The notes beneath the pieces were generated by a model. That model was given only the letters and a program-made list of their open reading frames with translations, did no database searches and was not told the DNA's origin. A stretch of 14,593 bases of DNA, from contig JAQGJY010000033.1 in NCBI GenBank assembly GCA_028290325.1, positions 1-14,593 of the forward strand. The letters run 5' to 3'. This stretch comes from Tardiphaga sp. GTDB lineage: Bacteria > Pseudomonadota > Alphaproteobacteria > Rhizobiales > Xanthobacteraceae. The position numbers and the translations under genes were made by a program. Shown one piece after another: positions 1-5,725 of this stretch; positions within the stretch are counted from its first letter, which is position 1, and each line of letters begins with the position of its first letter.

Positions 1-598
1 CCGGTGACAGAAACCGCGGGTTGAGGCCGCGCAGCAACAGAAACAGCTTGGCGGTTTCTTCCAGCTCTTCCATCGCGAAAACCGCGGCTTCCAATGTATC
101 GCCGGCGACGACCGGTCCGTGATTGGCCAGCAGCACCGATGCGTATTTTCCGGCCAGGCCCTTGATCGCATCGGCGACCGCCGGATCGCCCGGCCGGAAA
201 TACGGCACCAAGGCTGTCGCGCCGCATTTCATCAGATAATACGGTGTCATCGGCGGCAGAACCGCGCGCGGATCGATGCCCGGCAGCATCGACACCGCGA
301 CCGCGTGGGTCGAATGCAGATGGACCACCGCGCGGGCCGCCGCGCGCGTCTCATAGAGCGCCGCATGCAGCGGGATTTCCTTGGTCGGCGGATCGCCCGA
401 GATCAGACGATGGCTTGCGTCGAGCCGCGCGATCCGCGCCGGATCGAGCGCGCCCAGCGAGGCGTTGGTCGGCGTCACCAGCCAGCCGCCATCCTCCATG
501 CGGACGCTGATATTGCCGGACGAGCCGGGCGTCAGCCCGCGCTCGAACAATGAGCGGCCGAGCCGGCAGATGTCGTCGCGCAGTTTGCTTTCGGTCAT
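1..598 (-). CDS. otnC: 3-oxo-tetronate 4-phosphate decarboxylase (class II aldolase family), 3' end cut by window edge
   Basis: Reading leftward from the ATG at 598-596, the frame stays open to the window edge and gives 199 residues without a stop. It is a class II aldolase/adducin-family protein. A phosphate-loop-like GSSGNIS lies at residues 25-31. The family zinc site is visible as H93 and H95 (VVHLHSTH) and H160 (NHGPVV). E74 in the TKE motif sits where the family keeps its catalytic acid. OtnC proteins are usually about 210-220 residues, so only the last few codons are missing. OtnC converts 3-oxo-tetronate 4-phosphate to dihydroxyacetone phosphate and CO2 in the cytoplasm. The assignment over other class II aldolases rests on ltnD, otnI and otnK, which lie divergently across a 72-bp spacer. 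No strong ribosome site is seen (GGGA about 10 bases upstream). Family membership is direct; the exact substrate is inferred from context. Confidence 0.88.
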   Translation of the reverse strand, partial: MTESKLRDDICRLGRSLFERGLTPGSSGNISVRMEDGGWLVTPTNASLGALDPARIARLDASHRLISGDPPTKEIPLHAALYETRAAARAVVHLHSTHAVAVSMLPGIDPRAVLPPMTPYYLMKCGATALVPYFRPGDPAVADAIKGLAGKYASVLLANHGPVVAGDTLEAAVFAMEELEETAKLFLLLRGLNPRFLSP

Positions 599-670
599 CG
601 GTCTTTGTCCCATGCTTTGGCATCATGGCCAAGCCGTGTTAACTCTCGACCAAACCAAGAGGAAACGCTG
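599..670. promoter_or_regulatory. Divergent otnC / ltnD promoter-operator region with nested inverted repeats
   Basis: This 72-bp spacer must hold the start signals of both otnC (leftward) and ltnD (rightward). Three overlapping inverted repeats are visible: CCATG (610-614) with CATGG (624-628); ATGC (612-615) with GCAT (620-623); and TTGGC (617-621) with GCCAA (628-632). TTGGCA at 617-622 resembles a -35 box, with a weak -10 (TTAACT or TAACTC) 16-17 bases on, which would place an operator over the ltnD promoter. AGAGGAAA (658-665) is the ltnD ribosome site. The repeats are seen directly; the operator role and the bound regulator are inference, since no regulator gene is in the window. Confidence 0.4.
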
Positions 671-1582
671 ATGGTGTCTTCGCAAACGCGCGTCGCCGTG
701 ATCGGGCTCGGCTCGATGGGGTTCGGGATGGCGCAGTCGCTGCATCGCGCCGGGCTGATCGTGACCGGCTGCGACGTCTCGCCGGACGCCGTGCGGCGCT
801 TCACGAGCGAAGGCGGGCAGGGGGCGACGACGCCGGCCGAGGCGGCCAGGGACGCCGATATCGTCGTCAGCGTCGTCGTCAACGCGGCGCAGACCGAGGC
901 CATTCTGTTCGGCAAGGACGGCGTCGCCGAAACGCTGAGGCCGGCGGCGGTCTTCGTCTCGTCCGCGACGATGGATCCGGATATCGCACGGCGTCTCGCC
1001 GCACAGCTCGAGGCCACCGGCCGGCACTATCTCGATGCGCCGATCTCCGGCGGCGCGCAGCGCGCGGCGCAAGGCGAATTGACCATTCTGGCGTCGGGCG
1101 GCGCGGCGGCTTTCGCCAAGGCCCGACCCGCGCTCGATGCGATGGCGGCCAAGCTTTATGAACTCGGCGATGCGGCCGGCCAGGGCGCGGCGTTCAAGAT
1201 GATCAACCAGTTGCTCGCCGGCGTGCATATCGCCGCCGCCTCGGAAGCGATTGCGTTCGCGGCGAAGCAGGGTCTCGACATCCGCAAGGTCTATGAGGTC
1301 ATCACCGCGTCGGCGGGCAATTCCTGGATGTTCGAGAATCGAATCCCGCACGTGCTCGACGGCGACTATACGCCGCGCAGCGCGGTCGATATTTTCGTGA
1401 AAGACCTCGGCATCATTCAGGACATGGCGCGCACCGCCAAGTTTCCGGTGCCGGTGTCCGCCGCCGCCTTGCAGATGTTCCTGATGACATCAGCCTCTGG
1501 CATGGGCCGCGACGACGATGCGTCGGTGGCGCGGATGTACGCGCAAGTGACGGGCACGACCCTGCCTGGCAAGAAGGATTGA
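671..1582 (+). CDS. ltnD: L-threonate dehydrogenase, beta-hydroxyacid dehydrogenase family
   Basis: The 303-residue product has the full beta-hydroxyacid dehydrogenase layout. An N-terminal Rossmann fold carries the nucleotide motif GLGSMG (12-17). The substrate motif DAPISGG is at 122-128. The catalytic-lysine segment GAAFKMINQ gives K176 with N179, and a C-terminal helical domain contains KDLG (244-247). The ATG at 671 was chosen because AGAGGAAA lies just upstream and the Rossmann strand follows at once; an in-frame ATG at 605 would add 22 residues unlike the family. The enzyme oxidises L-threonate at C2 with NAD+ to 2-oxo-tetronate, the entry step of the pathway. It is the first gene of an operon with otnI (3-bp gap) and otnK. 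A related glycerate or tartronate-semialdehyde type dehydrogenase is possible from sequence alone; the otnI-otnK neighbours favour LtnD. Confidence 0.87.
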   Translation: MVSSQTRVAVIGLGSMGFGMAQSLHRAGLIVTGCDVSPDAVRRFTSEGGQGATTPAEAARDADIVVSVVVNAAQTEAILFGKDGVAETLRPAAVFVSSATMDPDIARRLAAQLEATGRHYLDAPISGGAQRAAQGELTILASGGAAAFAKARPALDAMAAKLYELGDAAGQGAAFKMINQLLAGVHIAAASEAIAFAAKQGLDIRKVYEVITASAGNSWMFENRIPHVLDGDYTPRSAVDIFVKDLGIIQDMARTAKFPVPVSAAALQMFLMTSASGMGRDDDASVARMYAQVTGTTLPGKKD

Positions 1583-1585
1583 CCG

Positions 1586-2368
1586 ATGCCACGCTTCGCC
1601 GCCAACCTATCGATGATGTTCACCGAGCACCCGTTTCTCGATCGTTTCAAAGCCGCCGCGACAGCCGGCTTCACCGCCGTCGAGTTTTTGTTTCCCTACG
1701 ATCACCCAGCGGCGGAGGTCGGCGCGCGGTTGAACGACAATGGCCTGACGCAGGCGCTGTTCAACCTGCCGCCGGGCAACTGGGAGGCCGGCGAAAAGGG
1801 TTTCGCGGCGCTGCCGGATCGCTTTGACGATCTGAAAAGAAGCATCGCCACGGCGCTGCCTTATGCCAAGGCAACCGGCGTGGAGCGGCTGCATCTGATG
1901 GCGGGAATCGCCGACAGCCAAAGCCCCACGGCGCAGGCGGCCTATCGCCAATCGGTGCTGTGGGCGGCAGAACAATTGGCGCCGGAAGGAATCGACGTCG
2001 TGATCGAGCCGATCAATCCGCGCGATGTGCCGGGCTACTTTCTCAACGACTTCGGCGTGGCGCATCGGTATGTGGCAGACCTGAACCGGCCGAACCTGAA
2101 ATTGCAATTCGACATTTATCATTGCCAGATCGTCCACGGCGACGTCACGACGCGGCTGCGCGCGATGATGCCGGAGATCGGCCATATCCAGATCGCCAGC
2201 GTGCCGTCGCGCAACGAGCCGTCGGGCGAGGAAGTCAATTATCCGTTTCTGTTCGACGAGCTGGATCGGCTCGGTTACGACGGCTTCGTCGGCTGCGAAT
2301 ATCGCCCGGCCGGCGACACCGTCGCCGGACTTGGCTGGTTCAAGCCTTACGCGGGCCATGCCTCATGA
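1586..2368 (+). CDS. otnI: 2-oxo-tetronate isomerase (hydroxypyruvate isomerase-like TIM barrel)
   Basis: The 260-residue protein is the usual length for the Hyi/OtnI family of AP-endonuclease-like TIM barrels. The metal and acid-base residues of the family are recognisable: E141 (IEPIN), D176 (FDIYH), Q202 (HIQIA) and E238 (GCEY). It starts at the ATG 3 bp after the ltnD stop, with AAGGA at 1574-1578 inside the end of ltnD as ribosome site. OtnI interconverts 2-oxo-tetronate and 3-oxo-tetronate, linking the LtnD product to the OtnK substrate. Its last codons overlap otnK by 4 bp (ATGA), so the two are probably translationally coupled. Hydroxypyruvate isomerase (Hyi) is the alternative on sequence alone. 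The kinase and decarboxylase beside it make the tetronate role much more likely. Confidence 0.87.
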   Translation: MPRFAANLSMMFTEHPFLDRFKAAATAGFTAVEFLFPYDHPAAEVGARLNDNGLTQALFNLPPGNWEAGEKGFAALPDRFDDLKRSIATALPYAKATGVERLHLMAGIADSQSPTAQAAYRQSVLWAAEQLAPEGIDVVIEPINPRDVPGYFLNDFGVAHRYVADLNRPNLKLQFDIYHCQIVHGDVTTRLRAMMPEIGHIQIASVPSRNEPSGEEVNYPFLFDELDRLGYDGFVGCEYRPAGDTVAGLGWFKPYAGHAS

Positions 2369-3633
2369 CGCTCGCGCTGGGCTGCATCGCCGACGATTAC
2401 ACCGGCGCGTCCGATCTCGCCAATACGCTGACACGCTGCGGCCTGCGCACGGTACAGACGATCGGCATCCCGGCGGACGATCTGATCTTGCCAGAGGTCG
2501 ATGCCGTGGTCGTCTCGCTCAAGAGCCGCTCGATCGCGGCCGACGAGGCCGTTGCGAAATCACGCGCGGCGGATACCTGGCTGCGCGCGCGCGGCGCCGA
2601 TCACGTGCTGTTCAAAATCTGCTCGACCTTCGATTCCACCGACGCCGGCAATATCGGCCCGGTGATGGAGGCACTCATGGCGGCGTCCGGCGACGCCATC
2701 GTGCTGGTGACGCCGGCGTTTCCGGAGACCGGCCGCACCGTCTATATGGGGCAACTGTTCGTCGGCCAGCTGCCATTGAACGAGAGTCCGTTGAAGGATC
2801 ACCCGCTCAATCCGATGCACGACGCCAATCTGGTCCGCGTGCTGGCGCGGCAGAGCAAATGCAAGATCGGCCTCGCGGATCGGTCAGTGATCGCGGCCGG
2901 CGCGGAGGCTTTGCGCCGCCATCTTGCGACACTCGCCGGCAAAGGCGTCGTCGCCGCCATCGCCGACGCGATCATCGCGTCCGACCTCGAAACCATCGGC
3001 GCCGTCGCGCTGGACCATCGGGTCAGCGTCGGCGCTTCGGGCCTCGGACTGGGTCTGGCCCGCGCGCTCATCGCGTCGGGTCGCGCCGGACGACATGCCT
3101 CGACCTCGTTCGATAACGCGATCGGCGGCGCGGCGGCCTGCCTCGCCGGCAGTTGCTCGCAGGCGACATTGCAGCAGATCTCCAATGCCGAGAAGACGAT
3201 GCCGGTGTTGCGGCTCGATGCCGCTGCGCTTGTGACGGGGACGATTGAGACGCAACGCGCGCTCGACTGGGCGGCGGAGCATCTCGCCAACGGGCCGGTG
3301 TTGATCGCGTCGAGCGCCAAGCCCGATCAGATCTTTGCCGTGCAGGCCAAGCATGGCCGCGACAAAGCGGGACACGCGATCGAGCAGGCGATGGCCGACA
3401 TCGCCGAAGGGCTGGTGGCGCGCGGCGTCAAGCGGTTGGTCGTCGCCGGCGGCGAGACCTCGGGTGCCGTGGTGGATCGATTGCGGCTGCCAGGTTTCCT
3501 GATCGGACCGGAAATCGCCGCCGGCGTGCCGGTGCTGCGCGCCGTCGGTGGGCACGACATGTTGCTGGCGTTGAAGTCGGGTAATTTCGGCGGGCCGTCG
3601 TTCTTCAACGATGCGGTGAATTTAATGGCGTAG
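2365..3633 (+). CDS. otnK: 3-oxo-tetronate 4-kinase (DUF1537 / four-carbon acid sugar kinase family)
   Basis: The 422-residue protein has both halves of the four-carbon acid sugar kinase family. The N-terminal substrate domain begins with GCIADDYTGASDLAN (residues 6-20). The C-terminal nucleotide domain carries GGETSG (362-367) and LALKSGNFG (401-409). It phosphorylates 3-oxo-tetronate at O4 with ATP, giving the substrate of OtnC. The ATG at 2365 overlaps the otnI stop as ATGA and has no clear ribosome site of its own, which fits coupling to otnI. An in-frame open stretch upstream (from 1960) lies inside otnI and its translation is unlike the family, so it is not part of the gene. D-threonate, D-erythronate or other DUF1537 kinase specificities cannot be excluded by sequence, but the ltnD and otnI partners support OtnK. 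Confidence 0.9.
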   Translation: MTLALGCIADDYTGASDLANTLTRCGLRTVQTIGIPADDLILPEVDAVVVSLKSRSIAADEAVAKSRAADTWLRARGADHVLFKICSTFDSTDAGNIGPVMEALMAASGDAIVLVTPAFPETGRTVYMGQLFVGQLPLNESPLKDHPLNPMHDANLVRVLARQSKCKIGLADRSVIAAGAEALRRHLATLAGKGVVAAIADAIIASDLETIGAVALDHRVSVGASGLGLGLARALIASGRAGRHASTSFDNAIGGAAACLAGSCSQATLQQISNAEKTMPVLRLDAAALVTGTIETQRALDWAAEHLANGPVLIASSAKPDQIFAVQAKHGRDKAGHAIEQAMADIAEGLVARGVKRLVVAGGETSGAVVDRLRLPGFLIGPEIAAGVPVLRAVGGHDMLLALKSGNFGGPSFFNDAVNLMA

Positions 3634-3647
3634 CTGTCGCGTTTGTC

Positions 3648-3668
3648 GCCGCTCAAGCCGAAAGCGGT
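3648..3668 (+). terminator. Weak candidate hairpin after otnK
   Basis: GCCGCT (3648-3653) can pair with AGCGGT (3663-3668), with one G-U pair and a 9-base loop, starting 15 bases after the otnK stop. Only a broken T-containing run (ATCTTGTT) follows, so this is at best a weak terminator at the end of the tetronate operon. Confidence 0.22.
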
Positions 3669-3713
3669 ATCTTGTTACAGCGCGGTTAAAAAAATGTGAG
3701 TACATAATCGGCT

Positions 3714-3746
3714 TTGTTAATCGCATTATAATTAATTATGGCGATT
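3714..3746 (+). promoter_or_regulatory. AT-rich palindromic promoter region of the chemoreceptor gene
   Basis: The otnK-chemoreceptor gap contains the only AT-rich stretch of note in the window. A perfect -10 consensus TATAAT is at 3727-3732. It overlaps a perfect 12-bp palindrome, ATAATTAATTAT (3728-3739). Around both lies a second inverted repeat, AATCGC (3719-3724) with GCGATT (3741-3746). No good -35 (TTGACA-like) sits 16-18 bases upstream of TATAAT; TTGTTA at 3714-3719 is too close to serve it. Either an activator replaces the -35, or the palindromes are a repressor or nucleoid-protein site. No convincing sigma-28 (flagellar) promoter was seen. The repeats are directly visible; their role is inferred. 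Confidence 0.42.
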
Positions 3747-3797
3747 TTGAGCGGGAGGTAACCTTTCCATTCGACCTACATTTAAGGTTCAGAATCC

Positions 3798-5504
3798 ATG
3801 TCATTCCTAGCTCGCTTCAAAATTATTACAAAATTTCTCGCGGTCATTCTTCTCATGGCGAGCATTGCCGGCACCGTTGCTTTCCTCGGGATCAGCTCGA
3901 TGAAAGCGATGAACGATCAGGCGACCGAAATGCTGGGTGCCTCGAACCGATCGCTGATGGCCGCCCGCCTCAATCGAAACGTCGTCTCGCTCAACCGCGC
4001 CGAGTTCGAACTCGCGCTTGATCCGCGCCCCGAAAACCGCGACGCGGTGCTCAGGAGCGTCGAAAAGGAATTGAAGGAATACGAGGAGCGCTACGCTGGC
4101 GTGTCGCAGACCAAGGATGAGCGCGCGCGAGCTTTGATGCCCGAGATCAAGGCGCAGTTCGGCGTTTACCGCGCCAGCATGGATAAGCTGTTCAAGCTTG
4201 CATCCGCTGTCAAAGATTCCAAGATGACCGAGGAAACCGAGCGGCTGCGCGATGCGGCTCACGAAAGCCGCCAACTGGCCGAGGCGCTTCTCGCCAAGAT
4301 CCGCGTTTCCGCGAATCTCATCAATGAGCGGACCGATCGGCTCGCGAAAGAATCGAGTGAGCTGTATCAGTCTGCTTCACAGACCATGATGCTGATTTCC
4401 GTGGTCGGCGTGTTGCTTGGCCTCGTTCTCGGCTTCATGATCGGCCAGTACGGCATCGTCAAGCCGATCCAGTCCATCGTCGCGCTGCTGAAATCGCTCG
4501 CCGCCGGCAATTTCGACCAGGAGATCAAAGGCACCGAGCGCAAGGACGAGGTCGGCGATATCGCCAAGACCGCGTTGGTGTTCAAGGAAAACGGTCTTGA
4601 GAAGATCCGCATGGAAGCGGAGCAGAAAGAGCTTGAGACCTTCACCGCCGCGCAGCGCAAGCGCGACATGATCAAGCTGGCCGATGACTTCGAGAATGCC
4701 GTCGGCGAGATCATCAACACGGTGTCGTCGGCGTCGACGGAGCTCGAAGCGTCGGCGACGTCGCTGACGACAACCGCCGAACGCTCGCAGAAAATCGCCA
4801 TCGTCGTCGCGGCCGCGTCCGAAGAAGCCTCCGCCAACGTGCAGTCGGTGGCCGCGGCGACCGAGGAGATGTCGTCCACCGTCAATGAGATCGGCCGGCA
4901 GGTTCAGGAGTCGGCGCGGATCGCCAGCGAGGCCGTCGAACAGGCGCGCGCCACCAATGCGCGGGTCGGCGAACTGTCGGAAGCCGCGGCGCGGATCGGT
5001 GATGTCGTCGAGCTCATCACCATCATCGCGGGTCAGACCAACTTGCTGGCGCTGAACGCCACGATCGAAGCGGCGCGGGCCGGCGATGCCGGGCGTGGCT
5101 TCGCGGTCGTCGCCTCAGAGGTGAAGGCCTTGGCGGAGCAGACGGCGAAGGCCACCGGCGAAATCAGCCAGCAGATCGCCGGCATTCAGAATGCGACCGG
5201 CTTCTCGGTGACCGCCATCAAGGAGATCGGCAACACCATCGGCAAGATGTCGGAAATCGCCGCCGCCATCGCCGCCGCCGTGGAAGAGCAGGGCACCGCG
5301 ACGCAGGAAATCGCGCGCAACGTGCAGCAAGCGGCGCAGGGCACGCAGGAGGTCAGTTCCAACATCGTCGATGTGCAGCGCGGGACCAGCGAGACCGGCT
5401 CGGCCTCGTCGCAGGTGCTGTCCGCCGCGCAGTTGCTGTCGCAGGACAGCAACAAGCTGAAACTGGAAGTCGGACGCTTCCTCAGCACCGTCCGCGCCGC
5501 CTAA
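3798..5504 (+). CDS. Methyl-accepting chemotaxis protein (transmembrane chemoreceptor)
   Basis: This 568-residue protein has the standard chemoreceptor order. A first membrane helix is at about 11-32. A periplasmic helical-bundle sensor domain follows (about 33-196), then a second membrane helix (about 197-218) and a HAMP segment (about 218-272). The rest is a long cytoplasmic coiled-coil signalling domain. The conserved hairpin tip that contacts CheA/CheW is clear near 409-440 (ITIIAGQTNLLALNATIEAA, then GRGFAVVA). Glutamate and alanine-rich segments on both arms (for example SEEASANV and AAAVEEQGTA) are candidate methylation helices. There is no C-terminal CheR/CheB-tethering pentapeptide. 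The sensor is all-helical with no recognisable Cache or PAS fold, so the ligand is unknown. A weak AAGG (3784-3787) precedes the ATG. The gene stands alone and ends at a strong terminator. It lies beside tetronate genes, but a link to that substrate is only a guess. Confidence 0.95.
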   Translation: MSFLARFKIITKFLAVILLMASIAGTVAFLGISSMKAMNDQATEMLGASNRSLMAARLNRNVVSLNRAEFELALDPRPENRDAVLRSVEKELKEYEERYAGVSQTKDERARALMPEIKAQFGVYRASMDKLFKLASAVKDSKMTEETERLRDAAHESRQLAEALLAKIRVSANLINERTDRLAKESSELYQSASQTMMLISVVGVLLGLVLGFMIGQYGIVKPIQSIVALLKSLAAGNFDQEIKGTERKDEVGDIAKTALVFKENGLEKIRMEAEQKELETFTAAQRKRDMIKLADDFENAVGEIINTVSSASTELEASATSLTTTAERSQKIAIVVAAASEEASANVQSVAAATEEMSSTVNEIGRQVQESARIASEAVEQARATNARVGELSEAAARIGDVVELITIIAGQTNLLALNATIEAARAGDAGRGFAVVASEVKALAEQTAKATGEISQQIAGIQNATGFSVTAIKEIGNTIGKMSEIAAAIAAAVEEQGTATQEIARNVQQAAQGTQEVSSNIVDVQRGTSETGSASSQVLSAAQLLSQDSNKLKLEVGRFLSTVRAA

Positions 5505-5525
5505 GGCATCGGACGCAACGATTCC

Positions 5526-5557
5526 TCCGCCCCGCCGGCAAAGCGGGGCGGATTTTT
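5526..5557 (+). terminator. Intrinsic terminator of the chemoreceptor gene
   Basis: A perfect 9-bp GC stem, CCGCCCCGC (5527-5535) with GCGGGGCGG (5543-5551), is extended by a T-A pair (5526/5552). It encloses a 7-base loop and is followed directly by five T (5553-5557). It begins 22 bases after the chemoreceptor stop and separates that gene from the efflux operon. Confidence 0.93.
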
Positions 5558-5630
5558 GCCGCGCTGCATTCAAGCTCTCGTGAGACGGCTGTTAAAACCC
5601 GCTAAAACGGCGCTGGACGGCGGCAGACCG

Positions 5631-5714
5631 TTGGCTATTTTGTCGCGCCTCGGCTAGATCAACGGCCGGACAGGCTGCGATTGTGCACGGTCCGATGATC
5701 CCATCGTGCAAGGA
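5631..5714 (+). promoter_or_regulatory. Candidate promoter and structured leader of the RND efflux operon
   Basis: TTGGCT (5631-5636) and TAGATC (5655-5660) are spaced by 18 bases and could be a -35/-10 pair; the -10 match is modest. Downstream, TGCACG (5684-5689) is inverted as CGTGCA (5705-5710). Within it, CGATG (5693-5697) is inverted as CATCG (5702-5706) around 4 bases. These abut the ribosome site AAGGA (5710-5714), so they could be either a regulator operator or an RNA hairpin at the ribosome site. The repeats are seen; promoter and function are inferred. Confidence 0.32.
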
Positions 5715-5725
5715 TTGCCGCCGCG

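Noticed and set aside
605..670. Upstream in-frame ATG extending ltnD by 22 residues
   Set aside because: The added residues do not resemble the family, which starts right before the Rossmann strand, and AGAGGAAA supports the ATG at 671.
5258..5281. GCC-rich triplet repeat inside the chemoreceptor gene
   Set aside because: It simply encodes the alanine-rich coiled coil (AAAIAAAV) expected in the signalling domain.
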